DNA of 64,000 nucleotides from the NCBI RefSeq assembly GCF_030944405.1, contig NZ_CP132339.1, forward strand, positions 434,001 through 498,000, given 5' to 3'. This DNA is from Janthinobacterium sp. J1-1 (lineage in GTDB: Bacteria > Pseudomonadota > Gammaproteobacteria > Burkholderiales > Burkholderiaceae_D). Made by a program: the position numbers and the translations under genes. The notes beneath the pieces are model-generated. The model ran no database searches and had not been told where the DNA came from. It was given only the letters and a program-made list of their open reading frames with translations. Below, one piece after another: positions 28,640-38,628 of this stretch (positions within the stretch are counted from its first letter, which is position 1; the number at the start of each line of letters is the position of its first letter).

Positions 28640-29470
28640 TCAGCCGTGGCGGGCGCCACTCACGCGCTCGATATCGGCCAGGTCGCGCCAGCTTTGCGAC
28701 TGGTTGAAACCGGCGTTGCTCAGCAACTGGCGCACCGAAGCGGCCTGGTCGTAGCCATGTTCCATCAGCAGCCAGGCCTTGGGCGCCAGGTGGCGCGCGG
28801 CGCCGGCGACGATGGTGCGCAGCGCCGACAGGCCGTCGGCATGGTCGGTCAGGGCGCCGGACGGCTCGAAACGCAAATCGCCTTCGGCCAGGTGGCGGTC
28901 GCCGCTGGCGATATACGGCGGATTGGAAACGATCAAATCGAATTTTTCCGTGCCCAGCGCGCTGAACCAGTCGCTGGCCATGAAGGTGATATTGACGCCG
29001 TTGGCGCTGGCGTTGCGGCGCGCCACGGCCAGCGCCGCGCTGCTGACGTCCAGCGCCGTGACCACTGCGTCGGGCCGGGTATGGGCCAGGGCGACGGCGA
29101 TGGCGCCGCTGCCGGTGCCCATGTCGAGCACGCGCCCGCCCGGCGGCAAGCGGTCCAGCGCCAGTTCCACCAGCACTTCGGTATCGGGGCGCGGTATCAG
29201 CACGGCGTCGCTGACGGCAAACGGCAGGCCGAAAAATTCGCGCTGGCCGACGATATAGGCCACCGGTTCACCGCGCAAACGGCGTTCCATCAAGTTCGAC
29301 AGGCGCTGCGCCTCATCGCCGGTCAGCACGCGTTCGGACTGCGTGATCAGGCCCACGCGCGACAGGCCCAGCGCATGGCTGAGCAGGATGCGGTTATCGA
29401 CGGCGTCGAGTAGCGGACGCTGCTGCAGGGCGCCGACGGTGCTGCCGGCGGGAATCAATGTTTCAGACAT
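28640..29470 (-). CDS. prmC: release factor glutamine methyltransferase PrmC (HemK)
   Basis: 276 residues from the ATG at 29470 (MSETLIPAGS). The N-terminal helical substrate-binding domain covers about 1-95. The SAM-binding fold has VLDMGTGSGAIAVALA (about 115-130) and the catalytic NPPY in IVSNPPYIASGD (about 180). It methylates the Gln of the GGQ motif in RF1 and RF2. prfA itself lies 660 bp away on the same strand, separated by dsbB and a REP pair. Confidence 0.95.
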   Translation of the reverse strand: MSETLIPAGSTVGALQQRPLLDAVDNRILLSHALGLSRVGLITQSERVLTGDEAQRLSNLMERRLRGEPVAYIVGQREFFGLPFAVSDAVLIPRPDTEVLVELALDRLPPGGRVLDMGTGSGAIAVALAHTRPDAVVTALDVSSAALAVARRNASANGVNITFMASDWFSALGTEKFDLIVSNPPYIASGDRHLAEGDLRFEPSGALTDHADGLSALRTIVAGAARHLAPKAWLLMEHGYDQAASVRQLLSNAGFNQSQSWRDLADIERVSGARHG

Positions 29471-29481
29471 GGTGCTTTCGT

Positions 29482-29952
29482 TTATTTTTTGCGGCGCAGC
29501 AAGGTCCACAACAGGCCGAGCGCGAAGATGGCGAACCAGACAAACGCCCATTGCGGAATCGACAGGCCCATAAAGGCCTCGCCCGCATTTTCGCAGGCGC
29601 CGTACGATTCAAACATGAAAGGCATGGTTTGCGCCGTGAAAATCTTGTTCAGCACCGTTTCCACCGGATCGATGCCGCAGGAATAGCCCGGATTGGCCAG
29701 CACATACAGATGCTTGCCAGCCACGCCCAGGCCACCCAGCGAGGCCAGCAAGCCGATGGTGGCGCCGATCGCCGGTGTTTTCGAAGCCGCGCCGATCAGG
29801 CAGCCAATCGCAATCGCGATGAACAGATAGCGCTGGATCACGCACAGCGGGCAGGGCGCCATGTTCATCACATGCTGCAGATACATGGCCACGCCCAGCA
29901 TGGCGAAGCACAGGGCGGCGATAATCAGTAAGACGGTGCGGGAGTTTTTCAT
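29482..29952 (-). CDS. dsbB: disulfide bond formation protein DsbB
   Basis: 156 residues from the ATG at 29952 (MKNSRTVLL). An ATG at 29988 would add 12 polar residues and cannot be excluded, because neither start has a good ribosome site. Four TM helices. The first periplasmic loop has the quinone-coupled pair C34-P-L-C37, the second has C92 (GYSCGID) and C120 (YGACENAG). It reoxidises DsbA using ubiquinone. Eleven bases separate it from prmC. Confidence 0.93.
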   Translation of the reverse strand: MKNSRTVLLIIAALCFAMLGVAMYLQHVMNMAPCPLCVIQRYLFIAIAIGCLIGAASKTPAIGATIGLLASLGGLGVAGKHLYVLANPGYSCGIDPVETVLNKIFTAQTMPFMFESYGACENAGEAFMGLSIPQWAFVWFAIFALGLLWTLLRRKK

Positions 29953-30038
29953 GGGCGACACGGTAAGGTGGATCGGATTTTCAGCCATGCATTTTCGCAC
30001 AGGCGGAAAATGTTGCTGCTTAACCTATACTTAAACTT

Positions 30039-30113
30039 GTCGGCTTAGGCGCTGCGCGCCAAGCCGACCTACAGAGATGCAGCGTAGGTCGGATTAGCGG
30101 AGCGTAATCCGAC
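30039..30113. repeat. REP pair (BIME-like), intact
   Basis: The first unit, 30039-30072, is GTCGGCTTA...TAAGCCGACCTAC-like with a GCGCTGCGCGCC head. The second unit, 30084-30113, starts GTAGGTCGGATTAGCGG and ends CGTAATCCGAC. They are inverted with respect to each other with an 11-bp spacer. It lies between dsbB and prfA and gives the uninterrupted version of the IS110 target. Confidence 0.88.
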
Positions 30114-30131
30114 ACCACCACCAGCATCAAT

Positions 30132-31208
30132 TCAATCCCCCAGCGCCGCCAGCAATTCCGCCTGGTGTTCCGCCGCCAGTGCATTGGTCAGCTCCGTCAA
30201 ATCCCCATCCATGATGAAATCGAGCTTGTACAAGGTCAGGTTGATGCGGTGGTCGGTCATGCGCCCTTGCGGGAAATTATAGGTACGGATGCGCTCGCTG
30301 CGGTCGCCCGAGCCGATCAGGCTCTTGCGGGTGGCCGCCTCTTTCGACTGCTGTTCGCGCAGCTGCACGTCCTTGATGCGCGCCGCCAGCACCTTCATGG
30401 CCTGCGCCTTGTTCTTGTGCTGGCTGCGGTCGTCCTGGCATTCGACCACGATACCGGTCGGCAAGTGGGTAATCCGCACGGCCGAGTCGGTCTTGTTGAT
30501 GTGCTGGCCGCCGGCGCCCGAGGCGCGGTAGGTATCGATGCGCAGGTCGGCCGGGTTGATATTGACGTCTTCCACCTCGTCCGCTTCCGGCATCACGGCC
30601 ACGGTGCAGGCCGAAGTGTGGATGCGGCCCTGCGTTTCGGTGGCCGGCACGCGCTGCACGCGGTGGCCGCCCGATTCGAATTTCAGCTTGGAATACGCGC
30701 CATTGCCGACCAGGCGCACGATCACTTCGCGGTAGCCGCCCAGGTCGGAATCGGAGGCCGATACCAGTTCCACCTGCCAGCGGTTGCGCTCGGCAAAGCG
30801 CGTGTACATGCGCAGCAGGTCGCCGGCGAACAGGGCCGACTCGTCGCCGCCGGTGCCGGCGCGAATTTCCAGGAAAATATTGCGCTCGTCATTCGCGTCC
30901 TTGGGCAGCAGCATGGTCTGCAGTTCGCGTTCCAGCTGCGTCATGGTGGTTTTCGCCGACTCGATTTCATCCTGGGCAAATTCCTTCATGTCGGGGTCGG
31001 CCAGCATTTCCTGCGCCGTGACGATGTCATTGCCCGCTTCCTGGTAGGAATGGTACAGCGCCACCAGCGGACCGAGTTCCGCATGCTCGCGCGTCATCTT
31101 GCGATAGCTGTCCATATTCGAGGTGGCGTCCTGGTGCATCAACAGTTCGTCGAGTTCAACCAGGCGGTTCGCCAGTTGATCGAGCTTGGACAGCATGGAT
31201 GGTTTCAT
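30132..31208 (-). CDS. prfA: peptide chain release factor 1
   Basis: 358 residues from the ATG at 31208 ([19 protein letters not shown]), a start common in Burkholderiales. An in-frame ATG at 31196 is the alternative. The stop-codon-reading tripeptide PAT is in [10 protein letters not shown] (UAA/UAG specific) and the catalytic GGQ is in [13 protein letters not shown] (about 236). Terminates translation at UAA and UAG. It is substrate of PrmC, encoded nearby. hemA lies 83 bp upstream in the same direction, the classical hemA-prfA-prmC order with dsbB inserted. Confidence 0.97.
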   Translation of the reverse strand: MKPSMLSKLDQLANRLVELDELLMHQDATSNMDSYRKMTREHAELGPLVALYHSYQEAGNDIVTAQEMLADPDMKEFAQDEIESAKTTMTQLERELQTMLLPKDANDERNIFLEIRAGTGGDESALFAGDLLRMYTRFAERNRWQVELVSASDSDLGGYREVIVRLVGNGAYSKLKFESGGHRVQRVPATETQGRIHTSACTVAVMPEADEVEDVNINPADLRIDTYRASGAGGQHINKTDSAVRITHLPTGIVVECQDDRSQHKNKAQAMKVLAARIKDVQLREQQSKEAATRKSLIGSGDRSERIRTYNFPQGRMTDHRINLTLYKLDFIMDGDLTELTNALAAEHQAELLAALGD

Positions 31209-31291
31209 AGCAATTCGGGATAAAAGTGAACGGGGAGGGCGCACGTGGGCGCGCCTGGAAAGCCGGGCCGGCAGACGGCCAGCGCTCTGCG

Positions 31292-32566
31292 CTAACGGCG
31301 TGGACGGAACAGTTTCGGCAGCAGGGTGGCCAGTTGCTTGCGCTCGTCGCCTTGCGCGCGGTGCAGGGCCTGTTGCGGGCCGTGCATGAACTTGGCCGTC
31401 AGGCCTTTCGACAGCGCTTCGAGCACGGCGTCGATATCGGCGCCCTTGGCCAGCATCTTGCGCGCGCGTTCGACTTCCATCTGGCGCAGGGTTTCGCTGC
31501 TTTCATGCAGATCCTGGATCACCGGCACCATGGCGCGGTCGTCGACCCAGGTCATGAACGATTGCACGCGCGTCTCGATGATGGCTTCGGCCTGCGCCAC
31601 GGCCGCCTGGCGGCTTTCCAGGCCCGTCTGCACCACCTTGCCCAGGTCGTCGACCGTGTACAGGAACACGTCGTTCAGGCGGCCGACTTCCGTTTCGATA
31701 TCGCGCGGCACGGCCAGGTCGACCATGAACATCGGCTTGTGGCGGCGCGCCTTGATGGCGCGCTCGACCAGGCCCAGGCCCAGCAGCGGTAACGATGAGG
31801 CCGTGCACGAGATGACGATGTCGAACTGGTGCAGCTTTTCCGGCAGGTCGGCCAGGCGGATCGCCTTGCCGTTGAAACGGTGGGCCAGCGCCTCGCCCCG
31901 TTCCATGGTGCGGTTGGCGATCGTGATGCTGTTCGGATTCTGCGCCGCAAAGTGCGTGGCGCACAGCTCGATCATTTCGCCGGCGCCGATGAACAGCACA
32001 TTCTGCTCGGCGATCTTGTCGAAGATGCGCTGCGACAGGCGCACGGCGGCGGCCGCCATCGACACGCTGTGGGCGCCGATCTCGGTGGTGCTGCGCACTT
32101 CCTTGGCGACCGAAAAACTGCGCTGGAACAACTGGTGCAGATACGTGCCCAGGCCGCCCACTTCATCGGCCGTGCGGATCGCGTCCTTGATCTGGCCCAG
32201 GATCTGTGTTTCGCCGAGCACCATCGAATCGAGCCCGGAGGCGACGCGGAAGGTGTGGCGCACGGCGTCGTGCTGCGGCAGCATGTACAGGTGGGGACGC
32301 AGCTCGCTGTAGCTGAGCTTGTGATAGTCGGCCAGGAAATGCGCGCCGGCGTCGAGCGGATTCGGCACCCGGCTGGCCGCATACAGCTCGGTGCGGTTGC
32401 AGGTCGACAAAATTGCCGCTTCATCATTGTCACGCAAGTCGATGCGCTGGAACCAGGTGCGCGCCGCGACCACGGCCTGACCCAGATGCTCAGGCGAAAA
32501 CGCCAGCTGTTCGCGGAGCGACACTGGTGCGGTGGTGTGATTGAGGCCGACGGCTAACAGTTGCAT
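31292..32566 (-). CDS. hemA: glutamyl-tRNA reductase
   Basis: 424 residues. First committed step of C5-pathway heme synthesis: NADPH-dependent reduction of Glu-tRNA(Glu). The catalytic Cys is in [12 protein letters not shown] (about residue 52). The NADP-binding domain has [17 protein letters not shown], and the conserved [19 protein letters not shown] block and the C-terminal dimerisation helices are complete. In enteric bacteria such proteins are feedback-regulated through a Lys-rich N-terminus, and that is not seen here. Confidence 0.97.
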   Translation of the reverse strand: MQLLAVGLNHTTAPVSLREQLAFSPEHLGQAVVAARTWFQRIDLRDNDEAAILSTCNRTELYAASRVPNPLDAGAHFLADYHKLSYSELRPHLYMLPQHDAVRHTFRVASGLDSMVLGETQILGQIKDAIRTADEVGGLGTYLHQLFQRSFSVAKEVRSTTEIGAHSVSMAAAAVRLSQRIFDKIAEQNVLFIGAGEMIELCATHFAAQNPNSITIANRTMERGEALAHRFNGKAIRLADLPEKLHQFDIVISCTASSLPLLGLGLVERAIKARRHKPMFMVDLAVPRDIETEVGRLNDVFLYTVDDLGKVVQTGLESRQAAVAQAEAIIETRVQSFMTWVDDRAMVPVIQDLHESSETLRQMEVERARKMLAKGADIDAVLEALSKGLTAKFMHGPQQALHRAQGDERKQLATLLPKLFRPRR

Positions 32567-32639
32567 GTGAGGGCAGTGGGATGACTTATGCCGACATTAT
32601 AGCGCTTTGTGCCCGCCGATTGAGCAGGCCCGCCACGGC

Positions 32640-33344
32640 TCAGGCATTTGCCGGCTGGGCGTTCAGCTTTTCCAGGCGGTAACCATAGCTGTAGACGGGC
32701 ACCAGCCGGTAGCCGTGCTCGGGTTTCAGCTGCAGCTTGTTGCGCACGCGCGAAACGTGGGTATCCATGGTGCGCGACGGCAGGGCCGTTTCGCGTTGCC
32801 ACACGGCTTCATGGATGTAGGCGCGCGACAAAGGCCGGCCCAGGTTGCGGAAAAACAGCAGCGCCAGGGCAAATTCCTTGTGCGTCACGTCGAGCGGTTC
32901 GCCATCCATCAGCAGCCGGCCGGCGCGCGTTTCAAAGGTGTAATTGCCAAATTGCAATTGCTCGGCACTATTTTGCGTGGGATAGGCCAGCCGCAGCAGG
33001 GCCTGGGCCCGCAGCGCCAGTTCGCTGCGCCGCAGCGGTTTTATCAGGTAGTCGTCGGCGCCCGCCTTGATGCCGGCGACGATATCGTCTTCGCCCGAGC
33101 TGTTGGTCATAAACAACACCGGCGCCTTGGGCGCCAGTTTTTCGCGTGCACGGCGCAATACTTCGGCGCCATCGAGGTCGCTGACCTGCCAGTCGAGGAT
33201 CAGCATGTCGCAGCTGTCCTTGCGCAGTTGCCCCAGCATGTCCTTGGCGCTCTGGAATTCATGGCAAGCATGTCCTGCCGCAGTGAGCACCTGGCAGATC
33301 AGTTCTGCCTGGCTATGGTCGCTATCGAGTACGGCAATTCGCAT
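32640..33344 (-). CDS. OmpR-family response regulator (orphan)
   Basis: 234 residues. Receiver domain with acidic DSD near residue 7-9, phospho-acceptor D51 in LILDWQVSDLDGAEV, Thr in LFMTNSSGE and Lys in DYLIKPLRRSEL. A winged-helix DNA-binding domain follows (about 125-228): LDVTHKEFALALLFF, PSRTMDTHVSRVRNKL and YSYGYRLE. No kinase gene lies beside it, so the partner is unknown. Confidence 0.9.
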   Translation of the reverse strand: MRIAVLDSDHSQAELICQVLTAAGHACHEFQSAKDMLGQLRKDSCDMLILDWQVSDLDGAEVLRRAREKLAPKAPVLFMTNSSGEDDIVAGIKAGADDYLIKPLRRSELALRAQALLRLAYPTQNSAEQLQFGNYTFETRAGRLLMDGEPLDVTHKEFALALLFFRNLGRPLSRAYIHEAVWQRETALPSRTMDTHVSRVRNKLQLKPEHGYRLVPVYSYGYRLEKLNAQPANA

Positions 33345-33510
33345 ATTTGGCTGGAATGTGTAACAACAAACAGACGGGCAGCGCTGCTTATCGTAATGTT
33401 AAGGAATGCTCTCATGAAATATAACAGAGATTGCAACTGTGTCCAGTGAAATCGAAAGGGCGCCCCTTTCCGCTACACTTGGGCTTGCCTTTACCGCGTG
33501 GAGAAACCGT

Positions 33511-34014
33511 ATGCCAGACAATACCGTCACCGATTGGAATCTGATCCCGGGCAGCCTGGCCGAAATCGAGCAGGCGCGCGAGCGCTGCCGCCGCCTGGTG
33601 GGCCGCCGCGCCCTGATGTCGGCCGGCACCTCGGCCATTCCGATCCCGGGCATCGACCTGATGTCGGACGTTGGCCTCTTGTCGATGCTGATCAACGATA
33701 TCAACCATGAATTCGGCCTGACGCCGGAGCAGATCGAAAAACTGAACCCGCAGTTCAAGCTGATGGCCTATCGCGTGGCGATCGGCATGGGTGGCATGCT
33801 GGTAGGGAAATTGGTGACGCGCGAACTGATCATCCACCTGCTCAAGCGCAGCGGCGTCAAATTGGCCAGCAAGCAGGTAGCCCGCTTCGTGCCGTTCGCC
33901 GGCCAGGCCGTGGCGGCCGCGCTCGGCTACGCCGTGTTCCGCCAGATCGGCAACCAGCACGTCAACGCCTGCGCCGCGGTGGCGCAGGAGCTGATTGCGG
34001 TACGGCCGAGCTGA
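33511..34014 (+). CDS. conserved hypothetical protein with DUF697-like region
   Basis: 167 residues from the ATG at 33511 with GGAG ahead of it. A GTG at 33439 is an alternative. The centre (ALMSAGTSAIPIPGIDLMSDVGLLSMLINDINHEFGL) has the hydrophobic Gly/Pro pattern seen in the C-terminal membrane-associated region of YcjF/DUF697 proteins. A second Gly-rich hydrophobic stretch (VAIGMGGMLVGKLVTRELI) and a C-terminal one (FVPFAGQAVAAALGYAVF) follow, so it is probably membrane associated. No GTPase domain is present. Function unknown. Confidence 0.68.
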   Translation: MPDNTVTDWNLIPGSLAEIEQARERCRRLVGRRALMSAGTSAIPIPGIDLMSDVGLLSMLINDINHEFGLTPEQIEKLNPQFKLMAYRVAIGMGGMLVGKLVTRELIIHLLKRSGVKLASKQVARFVPFAGQAVAAALGYAVFRQIGNQHVNACAAVAQELIAVRPS

Positions 34015-34029
34015 GGGCCGGGGAAGAGG

Positions 34030-34281
34030 TCAGGCGTCCGGCAGCACCACGTTCACGTCCAGCACTTCCAGGTTGCCCTGGCGGTCGAGCGAGATCTTGA
34101 TGTCTTCGGCGTTGACCTTGGTGTACTTGGAGATAACCTCGATCAATTCCTTGTGCAGGGCGGGCAGGAAGTCGGGGCCGTCGCGGCCGCTGCGTTCGCG
34201 CGCGATGATGATCTGCAGGCGTTCCTTGGCCGCGCTGGCCGTTTTCGGTTTGGGGGGGAACAGGAAAGAAAGCAAGGCCAT
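34030..34281 (-). CDS. minE: cell division topological specificity factor MinE
   Basis: 83 residues from the ATG at 34281 ([11 protein letters not shown]). The N-terminal amphipathic membrane-targeting part is followed by the anti-MinCD segment [14 protein letters not shown] and the dimeric topological domain with [18 protein letters not shown]. It stimulates MinD ATPase and drives pole-to-pole oscillation. Its start is one base after the minD stop, so expression is coupled. Confidence 0.95.
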   Translation of the reverse strand: MALLSFLFPPKPKTASAAKERLQIIIARERSGRDGPDFLPALHKELIEVISKYTKVNAEDIKISLDRQGNLEVLDVNVVLPDA

Positions 34282-34282
34282 G

Positions 34283-35098
34283 TCACTTCGTCCCAAAAAT
34301 GCGCTGGAGCAAACCAGGCTTTTCATAATTGGTGAAGCGCAACGGCACTTCTTCGCCGAGGAAGCGCGAGACCACGTCTTCGTAGGCTTGCGCCACGTCG
34401 GTGCCCTTGAAATGGATGGCCGGGTTGCCCTGGTTCGAGGCGGCCAGTACCTGTTCCGATTCCGGAATGATGCCCACCAGCGGGATGCGCAGGATTTCCT
34501 GCACGTCCTGGTAGGACAGCATTTCTTCCGATTCCACCCGTTTCGGCGCGTAGCGGGTAATCAAGAGGTGCTCCTTGACCGGCTCGGCGCCGGTCTGCGC
34601 GCGGCGCGACTTGGCTTGCAGGATGCCCAGGATGCGGTCCGAATCGCGTACCGACGATACTTCCGGATTGGTGACGATGATGGCTTCGTCGGCGAAGGTG
34701 AGCGCCATCAGCGCGCCATGTTCGATGCCGGCCGGCGAATCGCAGATGATGAATTCAAAGCCCATGTTGATCAGGTCGTTCAACACGCGTTCCACGCCTT
34801 CCTCGGTCAGCGCGTCCTTGTCGCGCGTTTGCGAGGCGGGCAGGATGAACAGGTTGTCGCAGTGCTTGTCCTTGATCAGCGCCTGGTTCAGGGTCGCTTC
34901 TTTATTGATCACATTGATCAGGTCATAGACCACGCGGCGTTCGCAACCCATGATCAGGTCGAGATTGCGCAGGCCCACGTCGAAGTCGAGCACGGCTGTC
35001 TTGTGGCCGCGCAGGGCCAGGCCAGTGGAAAAACTGGCGCTGGAGGTGGTTTTACCGACACCGCCCTTGCCGGACGTCACAACAATAATTCTTGCCAC
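34283..35098 (-). CDS. minD: septum site-determining ATPase MinD
   Basis: 271 residues. The deviant Walker [10 protein letters not shown] (residues 10-18) includes the signature Lys, with [10 protein letters not shown] and [11 protein letters not shown] following. The C-terminal amphipathic membrane-targeting helix is seen at the end ([14 protein letters not shown]). It recruits MinC to the membrane to inhibit FtsZ away from midcell. Order minC-minD-minE, 38 bp after minC. Confidence 0.97.
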   Translation of the reverse strand: MARIIVVTSGKGGVGKTTSSASFSTGLALRGHKTAVLDFDVGLRNLDLIMGCERRVVYDLINVINKEATLNQALIKDKHCDNLFILPASQTRDKDALTEEGVERVLNDLINMGFEFIICDSPAGIEHGALMALTFADEAIIVTNPEVSSVRDSDRILGILQAKSRRAQTGAEPVKEHLLITRYAPKRVESEEMLSYQDVQEILRIPLVGIIPESEQVLAASNQGNPAIHFKGTDVAQAYEDVVSRFLGEEVPLRFTNYEKPGLLQRIFGTK

Positions 35099-35136
35099 AA
35101 ATAATCCTTTTCAGATATCTCTCGGAGTGGTCCAGC

Positions 35137-35874
35137 TCAAGAGCGGTTGACGGGGGGAACCGGTTTGACAGAGTGTATCTCGATTCTGTCGCCAGCCAAG
35201 CGAATTTGCGCCGGCCCGCCCTTCATCTCCGGCGTAAAGCCATCCTCGAAGGTACGGTACACGCCGGCGATCGACACCAGTTCCGGCTCCATCGCCAGCG
35301 CGAAGATGCGCGCCTGCGGATTGCCCGAGGCGCCGGCCAGCGCGCGCCCGTACAGCGAGGAATACACATGGATGCTGCCGTCGGCGATGATCTCGGCGCC
35401 ATTGTTGACGACCGCCGTGATGATCAGGTCGCAGCCGCGCGCATAGATGCGCTGGCCTGCGCGCACCGGCGTGTCGATCACCATCACCTGCGCTTCGGCG
35501 CCGGATTCGGCGGCCAGGGTCGGACCGTCCTTGGCCGGCGCATCGTCGCGCGTCTTGCCACTGTCCAGGCTCAGGCCCTGCGCCAGGATGGCGTCATGCA
35601 TCTCCGGCGCGGCATTGCGCACGGCAACGGCGTTCAGCCGGTATTTTTTCAGCAAGGCCACCAGCGCGGCCCAGTCGACGGGGGTGTCGCCGGGCGCCAG
35701 GTCCGCCACATCGAGCACCGCCAGGTCGTCCTCGAAAAAGTCGGCCACGCCGCCCGTCATGTCGTGCAGGGCCGCATCGAGCGCCTGCGTATCGGCGCCA
35801 TGCACGATGGCCGAGACGGCAACGACAGTGGAAATCTTGATTTCAATCGGCTTCTGCGGCAGGCTTTTGGACAT
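35137..35874 (-). CDS. minC: septum site-determining protein MinC
   Basis: 245 residues. The N-terminal FtsZ-inhibiting domain occupies about 8-105. After a low-complexity linker comes the C-terminal beta-helical dimer and MinD-binding domain with TPVRAGQRIYARGCDLIITAVVNNGAEIIADGSIHVY and GRALAGASGN. It is the first gene of the min operon. Confidence 0.95.
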   Translation of the reverse strand: MSKSLPQKPIEIKISTVVAVSAIVHGADTQALDAALHDMTGGVADFFEDDLAVLDVADLAPGDTPVDWAALVALLKKYRLNAVAVRNAAPEMHDAILAQGLSLDSGKTRDDAPAKDGPTLAAESGAEAQVMVIDTPVRAGQRIYARGCDLIITAVVNNGAEIIADGSIHVYSSLYGRALAGASGNPQARIFALAMEPELVSIAGVYRTFEDGFTPEMKGGPAQIRLAGDRIEIHSVKPVPPVNRS

Positions 35875-36021
35875 AAACGTTGTTCAGAGTGAAACTGCGG
35901 AAGGCCCGGTGACCGATAGGCGCACATGGAAAGCAGTAAATTTCTTGCATTCTACTGCAAAAAAATCGCCGTCAGGGGCCGCACGGATGCTATTCCGTAG
36001 AGCAACATGTGCTTGATGTCA

Positions 36022-36062
36022 AAAAATAAGGGCGGCGCCCGGAAAACCTGTGGCGTCGCCCT
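36022..36062 (-). terminator. rho-independent terminator downstream of the metE remnant
   Basis: Imperfect stem AGGGCGGCGCC/GGCGTCGCCCT (36029-36039 and 36052-36062), followed on the minus strand by ATTTTTTG. The original metE terminator seems to survive. Confidence 0.7.
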
Positions 36063-36102
36063 GAAAACAGCCGTGCATGCGGTCTGAAGCCTGCCTTGGC
36101 GC

Positions 36103-37481
36103 TTATGCCGCCGCTGGCGCGCCGGGCGTATGTCGTGCTGTCGCCTGGGCTTGAGGCTGAAATGCGAAACGCGCGCGTGACCCGGCCACCGTCATGGCGG
36201 CTGGGCGCTGCACGTCGCCGTAGAGGACGGGTGGCTTGACGCAGCGCGAACCGTACGATTGCGCCCAGCCGTAACGGGTAGACAAGAAGCCGTCGAGCTG
36301 CCCGCCAAAGTATTTGGCTATGTCGTTGCGCTCGGCCTCGCCATGCACCGGCTCGTCCAGTCGCGGCGATTGCAGGGGCTCGCTGGCGCATGGCCGGCCA
36401 GCGCATCTTTCAAGATCGCCAGTTCCGCCAGTTTTTCGGTGGCAAATGCCAGCCATGATGTGATCTCGGGTACCAGATCCGTTTCTTGCGCCAAGCTAAA
36501 TGGCGTATGCAGCAGGGAGCACGAAGCTGCCAGCCACAGCTTGCCGCGGCGCTTCTCGAGCAGTGGCTGCAGCACTTCGATGGCGGCATCGAGATCGGTG
36601 CGCCAGATATTGCGGCCGTCGACGATGCCGATCGACAGCACTTTATGGACCGGCAGCCAGTCGGCGATGCTGATCAGCTCATGCGGTGCGCGGATGCCGT
36701 CCACGTGCAGGCCGGCCACCGGCAGGCGGCAGGCCAGGCTCAGGTTTTCCTGCAGCGGTGAAAAATAGGTCGCCAGTAAGATATTCACGCCGACCTGGTT
36801 CAGCTGCCAGTAGCTGCGTTCAAACGCGTTGCGCCAGGCGTTCGGCAAGGCCAGGCCCAGGATCGGTTCGTCGACCTGCACCCAGGCCACACCTTGCTGC
36901 TTCAAACGGTCGAGCAGGGCGCCATAGACGGGCAGCAATTGTTCCAGCAGGGCCAGGCGGTCGAAGCCGGTGGTGTGTTCCTTGCCCAGCCACAGAAAGG
37001 TCAACGGGCCGATCAGCGCCGCTTTCACCGGGTAGCCCAGGGCTTGCGCTTCGGCCACTTCGTCAAACAGGCGGTCGCATGCCAGCGAGAATTGCGTCAT
37101 TGATGAAAATTCCGGCACCAGGTAGTGATAATCGGTATCGAACCATGTGCTTGTTTCCAGCGCGTCATTGTTCGCGCCGTGCGCCATCTGAAAATAGCGC
37201 GACAGTGGCGACTGTTGCTGGTCGAACGCGAAGCGGGCCGGCGCGCAGCCCAGCAGTTGTATATGGTTGGCGACCTGGTCATGAAAGGCGAAGTCGCCCA
37301 CGGTAACGTAGTCGAGACCGGCTTCGCGCTGCAAGGCCCAGTGGCGTGCGCGCAGTTGCTTGCCGGTGTCTTCCAGCGCGGCCTCCGACACCTCGCTACG
37401 CCCATGGCCTTCGAGCGCACATGTCAGTTCGCGGTCAAAGCCGAGACGGGGAAAACCGAGGATATGGGAGTGGATCGTCAT
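36103..37481 (-). pseudogene. metE: decayed cobalamin-independent methionine synthase
   Basis: The first 340-350 residues form a good MetE N-terminal domain (HILGFPRLGFDREL, WFDTDYHYLVPE, PLTFLWLGK, VDEPILGLALP). The frame breaks near 36380. In another frame a MetE block resumes directly ([34 protein letters not shown]), meaning about 100 codons between the blocks are gone. The sequence then loses similarity and stops at 36103. The whole C-terminal barrel with the zinc ligands (His, two Cys, Glu in E. coli MetE) is absent. It cannot make methionine. It is divergent from intact metR. Confidence 0.9.
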
Positions 37482-37565
37482 GATGTCATCGAGATTTAAT
37501 GTTGATAGGCTAGAGTGTGCGGCAATCTGATTTATAATAAAAACGAAACCTTTTGACGATTAACA

Positions 37566-37578
37566 TGAAAAATATTCA
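37566..37578. promoter_or_regulatory. MetR-binding site
   Basis: TGAA-AAATA-TTCA is an exact fit to the MetR consensus TGAAN5TTCA. It lies 15 bp before metR and 84 bp before the metE remnant, in the divergent promoter region. Confidence 0.8.
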
Positions 37579-37593
37579 CCATAACAAGGGCCC

Positions 37594-38502
37594 ATGCTGG
37601 AAATCCGCCATCTGCGCACCCTGAGCGCCTTGCGCTCGTCCGGCAGCCTGGTGCGCGCCGCGCAATTGCTGAACCTGACCCAGTCGGCGCTGTCGCACCA
37701 GATCCGCCTGCTGGAGGATCGCTACCAGGCGCCCCTGTTCGAGCGCAAGTCGATGCCGATCGCGTTTACGGCCACCGGCAGCCGCCTCTTGGCCCTGGCC
37801 GACAAGCTGCTGCCCGAGATCGACCTGGCCGAGCGCGACGTGGCGCGCCTATCGCAGGGCGATAGCGGCCAGTTGCGCGTGGCGCTCGAATGCCATACCT
37901 GTTTCGACTGGCTGATGCCGGTGATGGATGCGTTTCGCCAGCGCTGGCCGGAAGTGGAAATCGACCTGGTGTCGGGTTTTCACAGCGAACCGGCCGAGCT
38001 GTTGCGCTCGGGCGAGGCCGACCTGGTGATCGGCTCGCCGTACGGCCCCGATTTCACCGTGTTCCCGTTGTTCCGCTTTGAAATACTGGTGGTGATGGCG
38101 CAAAAGCACCGCTTGCAGGCGCAGCGCCGGCTGGCGCCCGACGATTTCAGCGGTGAAACGTTGATCACCTACCCGGTGCCGGAAGAACGCATCGACCTGA
38201 TCCGTGAAGTGCTGCGCCCGAACGGCATCGCTTTCGAGCGCCGCACGGCCGAGCTGACGGTAGCGGTGCTGCAACTGGTGGCCAGCCGGCGCGGCATTGC
38301 CGCTCTGCCGAACTGGGCCATCAAGAACTACGTCGATTACGATTATGTGGTGGCGCGGCCGGTGGGCGAGCATGGCCTGTGGAGCGACCTGTTTGTGTCC
38401 GTGCCGCCCGCGCTGGAGGACAAGGCCTATGTCCGCGATTTTGTCAGCGTGATACGTGAACAGTGTGCGGCTTCGCTGGACGGTATCAAGTTGCTGTCCT
38501 GA
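37594..38502 (+). CDS. metR: LysR-type regulator MetR
   Basis: 302 residues. The N-terminal winged helix has LRTLSALRSSGSLVRAAQLLNLTQSALSHQIRLLE. The effector domain carries the MetR-specific ALECHTCFDWLMP block. MetR senses homocysteine and activates metE, metH, metA or glyA in other proteobacteria. Here its classical divergent target metE is broken, while the MetR box and the metR gene are intact, so it presumably serves other targets. Confidence 0.93.
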   Translation: MLEIRHLRTLSALRSSGSLVRAAQLLNLTQSALSHQIRLLEDRYQAPLFERKSMPIAFTATGSRLLALADKLLPEIDLAERDVARLSQGDSGQLRVALECHTCFDWLMPVMDAFRQRWPEVEIDLVSGFHSEPAELLRSGEADLVIGSPYGPDFTVFPLFRFEILVVMAQKHRLQAQRRLAPDDFSGETLITYPVPEERIDLIREVLRPNGIAFERRTAELTVAVLQLVASRRGIAALPNWAIKNYVDYDYVVARPVGEHGLWSDLFVSVPPALEDKAYVRDFVSVIREQCAASLDGIKLLS

Positions 38503-38628
38503 CGATCGTTCACTTGGAAACAATCCAACAGAGAGCTTGAGCCAGATCAAGGGATTGCAAGGCGGCGCCGCTTAAAGTTGAGCACTGTGCGGCGCAACAT
38601 GCACCGCTGTCATTTGAGGAGGTATGCA

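Noticed and set aside
35990..36406. Separate 138-residue gene on the minus strand
   Set aside because: It is the third frame of the decayed metE region and has no protein features.
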